Shown in pieces: positions 1 to 9,697 of a stretch of DNA of 64,000 bases. This DNA is from Aquimarina sp. MAR_2010_214 (GTDB lineage Bacteria; Bacteroidota; Bacteroidia; Flavobacteriales; Flavobacteriaceae), in contig NZ_PJMS01000001.1 in assembly GCF_002846555.1 (NCBI RefSeq), positions 3,286,001 through 3,350,000 on the forward strand. The letters are read 5' to 3'. The notes under the pieces were generated by a model that was not told the DNA's origin, made no database searches, and saw nothing but the letters and a program-made list of their open reading frames with translations. Made by a program: the position numbers and the translations under genes. How positions within the stretch are numbered: the first letter of the stretch is position 1; every line of letters begins with the position of its first letter.

Positions 1-41
1 AACTCCGGCACCTGCACAAGAAAAAGGCATGGAACGATAGA

Positions 42-1466
42 TTAACGCTCCAGCATCTTTTGATCAAATACTACTCTAAGGTAGGTTTCCCCTTCAGCAA
101 AAATGCGTCCGGCTGATACAAAAATCGCTTCTACATAATAGTCGTTTCTGGGACCACCTGTTGCCAGTAAACGAAATATACGCTCCGGTAATATATAGCG
201 ATAATCTTCTGAAGCATTGGCACTATGATTGCCAGAATCCAACCCTGCATTAAAACCCATACGCATTTCATAATCTTTACCGACCAGATCGGAGAATAAC
301 TTTAACGTGTCTGGATTGGTAGAACTCAGCATATAGATATTCCCACAATTATTGATAAACTGATCAAGCAAATGATCGGAGTGATGCCCTAGCCGTACTT
401 TGATCGCTGCTAATGACTGGGAAGCATAGATACATATGGCTTGCTGGCTACGACATACACTAGAAAATGCCACCGTCTGTTTGTTAATGGTGAGTTGCGC
501 TTCATCCACAAAACTAAATACCATTCGGTTGTTCAAAGAAAGGTCACGTTTCATCACATCTTTCTGCCATAAATACATGAGCATCGATGTGACTAGATTA
601 CCCTGTTCGTGATAGACAGAGCTTGGTAGGTCTATAATGATGATCTTCCCGTCAAAACTCATATCCATTGAGAAATTGGATTCTACATCATCCAATAATG
701 TAGCCATTAAGCCAATAGAAGCAGGAAACAAATTTGAATGGATACTGGCTACGATATTACTCAAAGTACGCTGATCTAGCTGTACCATTTCATCGAGGAA
801 GTAGGACACACATTGATCAAACTCATCATTGTCTTTCGTGTCTGGATTATCCAGTGCCAGATTGAGGTAATACATAAATTCAGAACGAGCGATAAAATTC
901 TCATCTTTGGTGTCCTCACTATTTTTTGGCATGGAATGAAGTATTTTAATCATCTTCTTGATCGATAATGATACCTTGGCGTAGATCAATAATATGACCG
1001 ATGATAATATAAATTTGTCTACCATATTATCCCAAAACGGATCTTTGGATACGGCTCCCGATTTACTGACCATTTCACGAAATACCCGCATCATCTCCAA
1101 CACGGTAATCGCTTCATTAGAGCCTTCAGGGGTTTGCTGTCTGGCATATTCGAGCCAGTTAAGGCGATATGTGCCAAGTGCATTAATGATGATGCAATCA
1201 TCGCGCCTTCCTGTATAGGTAATGGGTTTCAGGATGCTTGGTAAATCATCCTGTTTTGCGGTATTAAATAACCCTCCCATTTGAGGTGATGCGGTTAATG
1301 CACCTGTTTGCAAGCTTTGCAAAACACCGGACGTTTTACCACTCCCTGGGCTTCCTAAAATTAATGTGTTATTGGCAAAATCTCTGGCAGTGATATTCTC
1401 ATCACCATATTGCTGAATGACCGCATCCAGCGGTCTATCAACCCGTTGTTCTGTGTTTCGTTTCAT
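42..1466 (-). CDS. VirD4/TraG-type coupling ATPase, soluble form
   Basis: Predicted to couple the relaxosome to the mating channel using ATP. A Walker A loop GSPGSGKTS lies at residues 38-46, a Walker B stretch ending FVDEA near residue 318, and a TSTNP-like segment typical of this AAA family follows near residue 380. The protein starts only about 30 residues before the Walker A strand and has no membrane segment, although VirD4 proteins normally carry two at the N-terminus. The membrane protein two genes upstream could supply the anchor (inference). It is the last gene of the minus-strand operon visible here. Its start overlaps the preceding gene by 4 bp, suggesting translational coupling. 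Confidence 0.8.
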   Translation of the reverse strand: MKRNTEQRVDRPLDAVIQQYGDENITARDFANNTLILGSPGSGKTSGVLQSLQTGALTASPQMGGLFNTAKQDDLPSILKPITYTGRRDDCIIINALGTYRLNWLEYARQQTPEGSNEAITVLEMMRVFREMVSKSGAVSKDPFWDNMVDKFILSSVILLIYAKVSLSIKKMIKILHSMPKNSEDTKDENFIARSEFMYYLNLALDNPDTKDNDEFDQCVSYFLDEMVQLDQRTLSNIVASIHSNLFPASIGLMATLLDDVESNFSMDMSFDGKIIIIDLPSSVYHEQGNLVTSMLMYLWQKDVMKRDLSLNNRMVFSFVDEAQLTINKQTVAFSSVCRSQQAICIYASQSLAAIKVRLGHHSDHLLDQFINNCGNIYMLSSTNPDTLKLFSDLVGKDYEMRMGFNAGLDSGNHSANASEDYRYILPERIFRLLATGGPRNDYYVEAIFVSAGRIFAEGETYLRVVFDQKMLER

Positions 1467-1723
1467 CGTGCATGGAGATATAAGGTAAAACGGTGATATT
1501 CCAGTTCTGGTGGCAAATCTGTGGCTTTACTTTCCGTAAAGAGTTCAATAATTTCTTCTTTAGACAATAATCGCTCATGGAATATTGGTATGAAGATATA
1601 CTGCCTGTTTCTGGGATTGTAATAGGCATCATTAGACCCTTGTCTGTAAGTGAGGTGATATGCCTCACTCTTCAAGTAGGCAGCAAGCTGCGCTACGCTA
1701 TAAATTCCTTCTTGCTTCATCAT
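1463..1723 (-). CDS. Small hypothetical protein between membrane protein and coupling ATPase
   Basis: An 86-residue soluble protein, family not recognised. It has a helical N-terminal part (QLAAYLKSEAYHL) and a central aromatic stretch (YYNPRNRQYIFIP). The gene ends with an ATGA overlap with the coupling ATPase start, so the two are probably translated together. Its position in a transfer operon suggests an accessory role in conjugation, but the sequence does not show one. Two adjacent ATG codons are available as start. Confidence 0.6.
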   Translation of the reverse strand: MMKQEGIYSVAQLAAYLKSEAYHLTYRQGSNDAYYNPRNRQYIFIPIFHERLLSKEEIIELFTESKATDLPPELEYHRFTLYLHAR

Positions 1724-1784
1724 TTTTTGGATTTTAAATTATACGGTAAGCAAGCCCTGCAGAAGCAGGGCGTAAAAGAGCTAT

Positions 1785-2507
1785 TTAAGAGGAAGGGTGA
1801 TTCCGATCCTGCTTACGTGACAAGGGAGCACGACTGGCACGACTCACCGTATTTTTCTTGGCAGATGGTTTAGCATCTTTCATATTTTTCTGAGTCAGAT
1901 TACCCAGTACCATGGAATCATTCTGATCCCAACGCATTTTATTATGATTGTTAATCACCAGAATACCCACGACAAGCATACATACCGCTACAATCATCAG
2001 GAAAATTCCTAAATTAGGGGCAATGGTTCTCTTCACGATTTCTGCAATAAAAAACATCGCAATCGGCTCTGCAAAGGCATTAATCCGTAATCTACTCTTT
2101 TTGAAGAAGGGCATTTCCAATTTACTGATCACATCAAATATATAACTATCTCCTAAATGTCTTGTATACCGATGCGGGATCTGTTTTGCATTTAAATATG
2201 CCCTGACGGTATGGTATATAGCGCGTACCAGATAGATAATGGCAAAGAGCCTGAAACTCGCATAATCGAGTGTTGCACCGAGTAACGGCAAATCAGTAAT
2301 CCAGTCGGCGAGTGCTGCAATTAGCATCAGGCCACTCCATGCAAATAAGATCATTTCTACTTTCAGGATACGCACCCCGAAATTCCGTCTGAGAAAGACA
2401 AAGCCGACTTGCGCTATAATAAATATGGCGCCTAATACGCGATTATCAGTAAAATTGAGTGCTGCTTCGTCTAAGTGTTTTTTTTCATTTAATTTTAATG
2501 CTTCCAT
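1785..2507 (-). CDS. Multi-pass inner membrane protein
   Basis: A 240-residue protein with about four or five hydrophobic segments: near residues 25-42, 50-66, 82-100, and two adjacent ones at about 150-190. The tail is basic and rich in K, R and S. No enzyme motif is visible. It lies directly upstream of the coupling ATPase block and 7 bp after the secreted propeller gene. A role as membrane partner of the soluble coupling ATPase is possible (inference from neighbourhood only). Confidence 0.65.
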   Translation of the reverse strand: MEALKLNEKKHLDEAALNFTDNRVLGAIFIIAQVGFVFLRRNFGVRILKVEMILFAWSGLMLIAALADWITDLPLLGATLDYASFRLFAIIYLVRAIYHTVRAYLNAKQIPHRYTRHLGDSYIFDVISKLEMPFFKKSRLRINAFAEPIAMFFIAEIVKRTIAPNLGIFLMIVAVCMLVVGILVINNHNKMRWDQNDSMVLGNLTQKNMKDAKPSAKKNTVSRASRAPLSRKQDRNHPSS

Positions 2508-2514
2508 GATGTTT

Positions 2515-4542
2515 TTATTTAAGTTGATATTGTAATAATGCAGGAGATATATTGTTTTTAAATCTTCCTGCTGTTGATTGTATTGGTGTTCCTGTGGTTT
2601 CTACCAGTAGCTTACCATTTGCATAATGGGCTTTACGTACTGCTCCAAATGTCTTGGGAAAGTGACATTTTTGAAGTGATTGTGTGTTGATGTTGATGAC
2701 CCATAAATGACCATAAATTCGATCTTCCAGTATGATATGGGTATCTGAAGACCCCACGATACGAACTGGCAGAGAAGTATGGGTGCAAGGGTCAATGATG
2801 GAAGTCGCTTTCCAATCCACTTTATGATTTGGTGATACATAAAGCTGATTTTTATAGGTCACTGCCATATGCTGATCCAGTAGTGCAAAATCACGAATAG
2901 TCACGCTGGGATTATCTCTGAAGGGCAGGGGGCATTGCCACCAGCCACCAGTAGCTTTTGAAACGAATATCCCTTCTGAACTCTGCATCCATAACCGTGA
3001 TGTTTTATCAATTATGAGGGATTTGGGAGTGCCTTTTACCATTTCAAAATGGCGTGTGCTTTCATAGCTTGGTCTTAGATCAATCCGCTCAATGGTAAGA
3101 GCGGAGAGGTAATAGGCAAGCTGCAAGGAATCATCTATCACGACATGGTAAGGTACTTGCCGTTTCTGTGTCACCAAATCCCATGTTTTGCCCTTGTCTT
3201 TTGAGCGGTGTAAATGGAAAAAAGGATGACCGCCTTTGGTTTTGGAGGATGCGGGTTCTGCAATACCCATAAACCAATCTCCATGAACAGCACCCCGTTT
3301 TAATGCCCGCACCCTATGAAAAGAAGCCTGATTGATCTGTTCTTTGGTTTCTACATCCAGTATCTTATTAGCACCATTGATATAGATCCTGCTACTATCG
3401 ATAATGATACCGCTTCCTCTTCCACGATAGCTCGGTAGCATGGTATAGTGATGCGTTCCCAATAACCTTTGACAGATATTTTCTGGTTCCAATGATATGT
3501 TAAGTAATTGTGCCGCTTTTGCTTGTTGCGTATGTGCAGCCTTACTACCTAATGCGATAGTGAGCATATTATCCTTGGGTAATTGTGCCGATACCATTAG
3601 ATGATCACCCACTAGCGTAAATGCAGAGTATTTGTACACTTTGGGTAAATGGATATCACGTTCTTTCCCTGTACGCAGATCCAGGATCAGATTACGACTG
3701 AGTTGGGTTACCACCAATTGATGATGTTTAAGTGCCTGTATCCGGTAAAAACTAATGGCTCCATGTTTCATCTTATGGGCTGCCATTTCTTTCCATTTTT
3801 TACCGTCAAAGACATAGAGGTAATGCCCTGCTATCGATAGAACCAGATAATGTTCATTGACAAGGATAGTCCCATAACCTTCTGTACCCCCTCCCAGATC
3901 CTTGGTTATATCGGTGAATGTGTTGCCTCCGTCGTGTGAGACATAAAGCTTGTCGCGATCACACTGCACATATAATCCTCCCTGAAACCATCCAATCGCT
4001 TCAATGCGTCTAAGACGTTTATCACCGAGTAAAGCAATCTGACCTGTACGCATGTTGAGTACGGATAAGGTAGAATGATAACCAGCATCACGGGATGCCC
4101 CATACAGCATGTCATTTTTGATATCGACAGCAAACAGATCGGGAGTTTTATGTCCTTTGGTAATACGTTGCCAATCTTTACCATTGCGTGTTCTATAGAG
4201 TACCCGATTAGCACGCATAGCCTTACGGTTATAGTGATTTACAGAAGCATAGATATAATCTCCTGCCTGAAACATCGGTTCCCACAACATATAAGGTAAC
4301 GTCTTGATATAATGATGATCAGAATAGAGATAAATAGCTTCATCCGTACCTACAATCAGGTCGTTAGACTGGTTCAATGGCAATACACCAATCACAGGTC
4401 GATTATCTGGACGATCCATCGTGATATAGGGTGATGATACAGGTAATGCAGGGGAGGGAGCTGTATTTTCGGCTTTAGCATCTCCTTGCAGAGTGATGGT
4501 ACTCCCTCCTAGAAGGAGTACCATCCATAATATCATATTCAT
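2515..4542 (-). CDS. Secreted protein with BNR/Asp-box beta-propeller repeats
   Basis: 675 residues with an N-terminal signal peptide (MNMILWMVLLLGGSTITLQG) and a repetitive beta-rich body. Asp-box type motifs are visible, for example SHDGGNTF, SKDKGKTW and TRNGKDW. These are typical of BNR/sortilin-like propellers found in sialidases and many surface proteins, but no sialidase catalytic residues could be identified. It is probably exported and may bind a ligand or stabilise a surface complex. It lies 5 bp after the preceding gene in the same operon. The exact function is unknown. Confidence 0.65.
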   Translation of the reverse strand: MNMILWMVLLLGGSTITLQGDAKAENTAPSPALPVSSPYITMDRPDNRPVIGVLPLNQSNDLIVGTDEAIYLYSDHHYIKTLPYMLWEPMFQAGDYIYASVNHYNRKAMRANRVLYRTRNGKDWQRITKGHKTPDLFAVDIKNDMLYGASRDAGYHSTLSVLNMRTGQIALLGDKRLRRIEAIGWFQGGLYVQCDRDKLYVSHDGGNTFTDITKDLGGGTEGYGTILVNEHYLVLSIAGHYLYVFDGKKWKEMAAHKMKHGAISFYRIQALKHHQLVVTQLSRNLILDLRTGKERDIHLPKVYKYSAFTLVGDHLMVSAQLPKDNMLTIALGSKAAHTQQAKAAQLLNISLEPENICQRLLGTHHYTMLPSYRGRGSGIIIDSSRIYINGANKILDVETKEQINQASFHRVRALKRGAVHGDWFMGIAEPASSKTKGGHPFFHLHRSKDKGKTWDLVTQKRQVPYHVVIDDSLQLAYYLSALTIERIDLRPSYESTRHFEMVKGTPKSLIIDKTSRLWMQSSEGIFVSKATGGWWQCPLPFRDNPSVTIRDFALLDQHMAVTYKNQLYVSPNHKVDWKATSIIDPCTHTSLPVRIVGSSDTHIILEDRIYGHLWVININTQSLQKCHFPKTFGAVRKAHYANGKLLVETTGTPIQSTAGRFKNNISPALLQYQLK

Positions 4543-4546
4543 AGCG

Positions 4547-5896
4547 TTAGTTTCTAGGAGAAGCCCCTATTTTACGTATGAAATTGATATAGACTTTTCG
4601 AGCAATATCTTTAGCGCATAATGCAATCGCTCTTTCATATAAGGTCTTTCTAACAGGCGCTTTATCGGCACTCTTACCCAGATAGCGTTTATATTTACCT
4701 TTGACAATATCTGTATCACCACTCCCTTTTTGCCAGACCGTGATCCATTGATACGTATTTTCACTAATCATTGAATAGACCACTTTATTGGTTTTACGTT
4801 CAATCACCTCTACATTGACTTTGGCGCGGGCATTATATCCTGAAGAATAGGTAGTAATGGTTGCTTTTTTAGTAATGGCTTTGCCGTTTGTATCTGGTTC
4901 TTCGCGGCTATACTCTTGCTTGTCGGAAGTTTTGCCTCTTGTGACTAGCTCTAATCCGTTAGTGACTAACTTCACATGGTAATCTGCACTTTTACTATTG
5001 ACGATCTCCACGAATGGTAAACGGCTAAATCCAGACATACGCAGGATTTCAGCTTTTACATCCTCATCCAAAGTACCTCCAAATCCACCATGTCCGTGAT
5101 AATGTCCTGAAAAATACACGGTACTGGTAGCGAGTTTTTTGGCTGATTCATATTGTGATTTGGCATCCTTGAAGTCGGTGACATATTCATTGGCAATAAG
5201 AAAAGAAAGGGCAGAACGTTTATAGTGTTCTTTATCCCCCTGAGCATTGCCTCGTTTCAGATAATAGTGTCCGCCGGTATAGTAATCATTAGCAGCATAG
5301 GTGCGGTAGGTTGATAGTTTAGTAGCGAGATTACCTAACATATCGGCATCCACTGGATTGACCTTGATATTTACTTTAGGATGATGGAGTTGTTGTAATT
5401 TGGCATTAACGATATTGAAACGACCTGCATACCACATACGGTCATACATGGCCTTGCTACTTTGCCAGTTTTGATATTCGGGTATTTCAGGATGTGCTTT
5501 TAAATCCTGTTCAAATTCTTTAAGTGCCCGTGAATAATTTTCTGTTGTCAGCACTTCCAATGCTTTACGCTCTGCTCGTTTTCTGGGGTTCAGTTCCAGA
5601 ACTCTGGCAGCATAGCCTAATCCGTCAATGAATTTCTCTTTCTTGATAAATCGTTTTGCTTTTCTGGCACATGAATTCGGTGCAGGGCAGTGAGGGCCCC
5701 AGCCCTGATTCCATACTGCGGGGTGATCAGAATAGGATAATTCAGGAATGGCATCGATGGTAACGGTTGTAGCGTTACTAAGTTCTTTATTATCATTGCC
5801 AGGGACTTTGATGTCTTGTGCAATAATGTGACTGGATATGAATAGGGCAGTGATTACTATTGTTCTTCGTAACCCTAAATAAAAATGTGTTTTCAT
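4547..5896 (-). CDS. Exported protein with TPR-like helical N-terminal region
   Basis: 449 residues, with a signal peptide ending near the AQD at residues 26-28. A tripartite-like helical region follows (residues about 75-135: repeated ALKE/AARVLEL patterns like tetratricopeptide helices), then a His/Gly-rich motif (HYHGHGGFGG). The C-terminal half is beta-rich with many K and T residues. A conserved-looking Cys pair occurs near residues 70-77 (HCPAPNSC). It is directly adjacent to the next upstream gene (1 bp gap). Family not recognised; probably periplasmic. Confidence 0.6.
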   Translation of the reverse strand: MKTHFYLGLRRTIVITALFISSHIIAQDIKVPGNDNKELSNATTVTIDAIPELSYSDHPAVWNQGWGPHCPAPNSCARKAKRFIKKEKFIDGLGYAARVLELNPRKRAERKALEVLTTENYSRALKEFEQDLKAHPEIPEYQNWQSSKAMYDRMWYAGRFNIVNAKLQQLHHPKVNIKVNPVDADMLGNLATKLSTYRTYAANDYYTGGHYYLKRGNAQGDKEHYKRSALSFLIANEYVTDFKDAKSQYESAKKLATSTVYFSGHYHGHGGFGGTLDEDVKAEILRMSGFSRLPFVEIVNSKSADYHVKLVTNGLELVTRGKTSDKQEYSREEPDTNGKAITKKATITTYSSGYNARAKVNVEVIERKTNKVVYSMISENTYQWITVWQKGSGDTDIVKGKYKRYLGKSADKAPVRKTLYERAIALCAKDIARKVYINFIRKIGASPRN

Positions 5897-5897
5897 C

Positions 5898-6410
5898 TTA
5901 CTGTTTTTTTAAGTGTGTTAATGTGTTTCCGATGGCTTCATGGAGTTGAATCATGTGTTTTTTAGTCTCTTGTAGCGTGGATTCATTTGCCAGATCAGGT
6001 GATGTCTCAAAGAGCCGTATTATCTCTCTGGAATAGCTTTTGAGTGTAATCAGACGGGTAACAGTGTTTTCACGCTTTGTACCCTCAGAATGGTTCAATT
6101 GCTCGGATAAACCTTGATGTTCCATGTTACTACTCACCATAAAACCATCGAGTGTTTTTTGAAGTCGTTTCAGTTTCTTACGTTTCTTCTTTGGCTTGAG
6201 GTTTTTGAGATCATGGGCTATTCGATGGATCTGTTTTATTGTTTTGGCAAAAGAAAATGCCTTTAGGCAAAAGGAGCAATCCGTTTCCTTTTTAAAGGCT
6301 TCTACAACTTCTTTGATAGAGAAGTCTATTTTCTGGGCGGTGATCGATGCTGTAGAAAGCAAAAGCATTCCTATGAGAAGCATCATTGTGTAATGGGTGA
6401 TTGTTTTCAT
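5898..6410 (-). CDS. Small exported helical protein, first gene of operon
   Basis: 170 residues with a signal peptide (residues 1-25, ending ITAQ) followed by a mostly helical, lysine-rich domain. A CxxC pair (CSFC) lies near residue 46, and the strongly basic segment KPKKKRKKLKRL lies near residue 95. It opens the minus-strand operon that ends in the coupling ATPase. The 271 bp upstream are AT-rich, but no promoter matching the Bacteroidota consensus was found. Function unknown. Confidence 0.6.
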   Translation of the reverse strand: MKTITHYTMMLLIGMLLLSTASITAQKIDFSIKEVVEAFKKETDCSFCLKAFSFAKTIKQIHRIAHDLKNLKPKKKRKKLKRLQKTLDGFMVSSNMEHQGLSEQLNHSEGTKRENTVTRLITLKSYSREIIRLFETSPDLANESTLQETKKHMIQLHEAIGNTLTHLKKQ

Positions 6411-6681
6411 ATGTTTTACAGATTTAATGAGATATTAATTTCAATCACAAGGAACCTGATTATCAAGGGAAAGGCGATACATTAAAAATTGTTTAAAAGT
6501 GTCAGTGGCAAGGGAAGAAGAATATTACACCTAAAGGCTTGTGTCATGCGGGATTGGCGGACATTGAAATATGAGGTACGGAAAATAGTTTGGGGAAAAA
6601 ATGTACTAAATCGAATTATAATTGTTACATATTCAGTAATTTAGGTGTCATATATTTATTCATCTTCTAAACATTTCACTT

Positions 6682-8697
6682 GTGGGGCGAGCGCGGGGTA
6701 AAAAGATTGCAGCTTTTATGCTGGATGACTTAAACGAATCATTTGAGAATAGTGGGCTAAATAGCTTAAATGAAAAGACCGAAGATATTCATCAGAAGGT
6801 CAAAAAATTTCTACTAGAAGGGTCGCCCTATGGACGGGTTCTTTTTAAACATCGCAACTGGTTAAGCCGTAAACGTCCTGTTGTGACAGAAGATGATATA
6901 GAGGAGATATTATTTACTTCCAAAGCACTTGGATCTGTACTTCGTAAAGAACCGGTAGCGATCAAAACGCTTTATATTCTTGCAGCCTATTTAGGCTATC
7001 CACTCAAAGATGCCAAGCGTATCATTACCGGAAAAGATAGTAGTGAGATTCCCTATACCAAACATCTGGCAGGAGCATGGCATATCTATTTCCACGATTC
7101 TTCCAAAGAAGCTGCTGATAATATCATGCGTGGTCTACTCTGGTTAAAAATTGCCAAACGTAGAGGTTATGCGTTCAAAGCCTCTTTTATGGTCAAATGG
7201 AGTGATGAACCGTTTGAAGGCATTGGTCGTATTGAAAATCAGACGCTCATATTGGAGTTTAACCGTGATTATCCGTTCTTTTATGTCTGTGCCAAACTGC
7301 CAGAAAAAGCGGGGCGTAAACCAGACGGGCAATGGCTGCTCAATGCAGGTGCTATATCCAGCGGACTAGAATTACCAGTGATGGCTAATGCGATTCTACT
7401 TAAAGCGATCAAGATCACTGATGAGGACGAGTTATTTAAAAAACCTATTAAATCGGTACTCTATCAAGAGTTAAATAATAGCCCTGATCAATTATCTTCC
7501 AATCAACAATTGGTCAATGAGGCTATTGTGTATTTATCGCGTAACCAAGATCGTCCTGTATTTCCATTTACACCGGATACAGTGGTAGAACTCAGTAACC
7601 GCAACGCACTCGCATTGAAACAAGAAACACGACATAACTATACCACATTGAAGCGCAAGCTGGATGAAGTAGAAAGCGGTAAAGCGTGGTACTCTTTCTC
7701 ACGGGTCATATCCGATGAGAACCGTATTGCTATCTTTCAGTGGTGGTTTGGGTTTAATGATGCAGAGCAGATCGTCACGGTGAATCGTTGGCGGATAGAC
7801 CGCCCAGATTACGGCGAGTATGAAGGTGAGGTAACACTCAAAAATGATCACCTCTATATCCATATGCGAGATAAAGACCGGACCAAACGTAAAAGTATTA
7901 TAGCACCGCTACCCAAAGAAGAGGAGTTAGATACATTATACGGGATTAGCTCGACGACCTTTCCAACAGGTACAACAATGGATTCTAATAATATGGCAGT
8001 CCGTGAGGTGATGTTCTACATACCCGCAGACACATTTGAGGGTTATGAGATAGGGAAGGGGTATCTGAGTTATGAAGATTTCATAAAGTTTGATGGTGTC
8101 AGTGATGAACAGAAGCTTTACCTGTCCAACCGCAAATATTCCACATTATCTTTTCCACATCCGCAAAATCCACAGAAGCATTATTATAGACTCAATAAAG
8201 CCAGACATTTTGCAGGGGAGTATTTTATTATTCTCCGCAATGATTACACCGACAAAAAAAGCCTGTATCTTATGACCACGACCATAGATTCGCTTTCCAA
8301 TGTAACACTGAAGGTCAAAATATCGGATAAATTACCAGCCACTAACTATACAGGAACGGTAGAATATTTTGCCAATAATCTGCATATGCATCTGGAAATT
8401 GACACAGCAGAACACCGCAAGCAGAAGATTGCCAATCTGATATTTGATAGAGTGGCTGTAGATTCCGAAGAACCTCCAGAATTATTTACAGGCATTAGTG
8501 TCACAACAGATCGTGAGCTGGAGGCAGAAGCTTACCCGTTTGTGATGATCAAACGGCAGCTATTACGGAACAAATACCCATTTGAACCATCCTTGATTGA
8601 TATAGAAAATGATCCAATCATTACGTTGGACATCATCCTAAAAGAACATCTACACAAAACCGCAGAGGAGTTTTTCTACCGACATGCACTGGTGTAA
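6682..8697 (+). CDS. Large hypothetical cytosolic protein
   Basis: 671 residues, no signal peptide or membrane segment, and no recognised domain. Residues about 25-115 are helical and charged, and could be a regulatory or DNA-associated domain. The remaining two thirds are beta-rich with repeated patterns such as Y.G.VEYFANNLHMHL and YEGEVTLKNDHLYIHM, suggesting an internal duplication. The listed start is GTG; an ATG 12 codons in (6718) is equally possible. It stands alone between two minus-strand gene blocks. Confidence 0.6.
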   Translation: MGRARGKKIAAFMLDDLNESFENSGLNSLNEKTEDIHQKVKKFLLEGSPYGRVLFKHRNWLSRKRPVVTEDDIEEILFTSKALGSVLRKEPVAIKTLYILAAYLGYPLKDAKRIITGKDSSEIPYTKHLAGAWHIYFHDSSKEAADNIMRGLLWLKIAKRRGYAFKASFMVKWSDEPFEGIGRIENQTLILEFNRDYPFFYVCAKLPEKAGRKPDGQWLLNAGAISSGLELPVMANAILLKAIKITDEDELFKKPIKSVLYQELNNSPDQLSSNQQLVNEAIVYLSRNQDRPVFPFTPDTVVELSNRNALALKQETRHNYTTLKRKLDEVESGKAWYSFSRVISDENRIAIFQWWFGFNDAEQIVTVNRWRIDRPDYGEYEGEVTLKNDHLYIHMRDKDRTKRKSIIAPLPKEEELDTLYGISSTTFPTGTTMDSNNMAVREVMFYIPADTFEGYEIGKGYLSYEDFIKFDGVSDEQKLYLSNRKYSTLSFPHPQNPQKHYYRLNKARHFAGEYFIILRNDYTDKKSLYLMTTTIDSLSNVTLKVKISDKLPATNYTGTVEYFANNLHMHLEIDTAEHRKQKIANLIFDRVAVDSEEPPELFTGISVTTDRELEAEAYPFVMIKRQLLRNKYPFEPSLIDIENDPIITLDIILKEHLHKTAEEFFYRHALV

Positions 8698-8700
8698 TGT

Positions 8701-9543
8701 CTATCTTTTGATAAGGTTTTCAGCTTCTTCTAAAACAGAAGGGGTTTCACGGGGTTTATCATTAGTGTCTATATCTTGACCATTCTCAATGGTTACTTTT
8801 TCCTGTTTGCCTAGCTTCGCATCGCGGTATTCTTCCCATGTTGAGTAACCTTCATCATTGAGTGTATAATGAACAAATGTATCGTGTTTTTCGATTAATT
8901 CATCAGGATTAAACACCCATTTGCCTACAATATTTTCACGACTACCATGTAACTCTTCATATTCTGCTTTAATATCGGGAGGTAATCGATCATAGCCTAA
9001 TGGTGTGTAACGTATCTGTTTTTCACCATTTTCATCAAACTGTACACTATAGGCATTAAAATCTTTCTCCAATTCACCATCTTTTGTAAGAAAATAATAT
9101 TCGTTAGTGAGCATCGATTCCGCTTCCATCGCATCATATTTATACTTACGGCGTTCTAATTCATCCGCATAAGCCGCTTCAAGGTATTTTTGCCAGTCTT
9201 TATTCTCATTGCGATCCTGATTAGAATACATTTGCTCAAATGTTTTATCAAAATCATCTGTCACTAATTCTAAAGTACCAAACTGATCCAGTTGCGCTTC
9301 CCATTTCCCCGATGCAGGATTAAATTCTCCTGTTCCAAGGAATTTTGCTCTTTGTGCTTCAATTTCTTCGTGGGTTAACGGAACTTTTTCACTGTCATTT
9401 TCTAGCTGTGAAAAGGCAGCTTCCATAGATTCATTTTGTTTCATATCCAGAGTGCGAGATTCTGGTCGAGTATCACCGTTCTTCTCTTTCCAAGATACAA
9501 CCAAATCCGAAGCTTGTTGTTTTACCTCATTATCTATACTCAT
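8701..9543 (-). CDS. Acidic cytosolic protein, paralogue of the 52.1 kb gene
   Basis: 280 residues, very rich in D and E, no signal peptide. The C-terminal 110 residues align with the product at 52072-52668: both contain GYDRLP, V(V)G.W, TWEEYRD.KLGK, VTIE and PRETP in the same order. The gene is divergent from a secreted-protein gene, as is its paralogue. The upstream DNA also shares a motif with the paralogue (see 9577-9612). Function unknown. The acidic composition would fit a DNA mimic or protein inhibitor, but that is speculation. Confidence 0.7.
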   Translation of the reverse strand: MSIDNEVKQQASDLVVSWKEKNGDTRPESRTLDMKQNESMEAAFSQLENDSEKVPLTHEEIEAQRAKFLGTGEFNPASGKWEAQLDQFGTLELVTDDFDKTFEQMYSNQDRNENKDWQKYLEAAYADELERRKYKYDAMEAESMLTNEYYFLTKDGELEKDFNAYSVQFDENGEKQIRYTPLGYDRLPPDIKAEYEELHGSRENIVGKWVFNPDELIEKHDTFVHYTLNDEGYSTWEEYRDAKLGKQEKVTIENGQDIDTNDKPRETPSVLEEAENLIKR

Positions 9544-9576
9544 ATCCTGCCTTCTGTATTCTGTTATAGCGTATCT

Positions 9577-9612
9577 ATCTTACGGAATAAAAGTTAACAA
9601 TTCATTAACAAA
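9577..9612 (-). promoter_or_regulatory. Conserved upstream motif of divergent cassette, copy 1
   Basis: Read toward the acidic gene, this stretch contains TTGTTAATGAATTGTTAAC, then TTTT, a five-base gap and GTAAGAT. The same order, with only a few changes, lies upstream of the paralogous gene at 52001-52035. Since the surrounding intergenic DNA is not conserved, this is probably a promoter or operator shared by both cassettes. Confidence 0.55.
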
Positions 9613-9642
9613 GCTAATACAGTTTGTTTCTTGTCAAAATGT

Positions 9643-9650
9643 TAATTTTG
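9643..9650 (+). promoter_or_regulatory. Possible -7 element for the secreted-protein gene
   Basis: TAATTTTG matches the Bacteroidota -7 consensus TANNTTTG, 48 bp before the chosen start of the plus-strand gene. A TTTG lies upstream at 9623-9626, but the spacing is 16 bp rather than the usual 19 or so, so the match is only suggestive. Confidence 0.3.
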
Positions 9651-9697
9651 AGATGATTACCCCATTAAATATATTGTTTCATCTTATAAAATATCTA

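Noticed and set aside
9452..9697. N-terminal extension of the 9698 gene
   Set aside because: It overlaps the divergent gene and its promoter motif. The ATG at 9698 gives a proper signal peptide.
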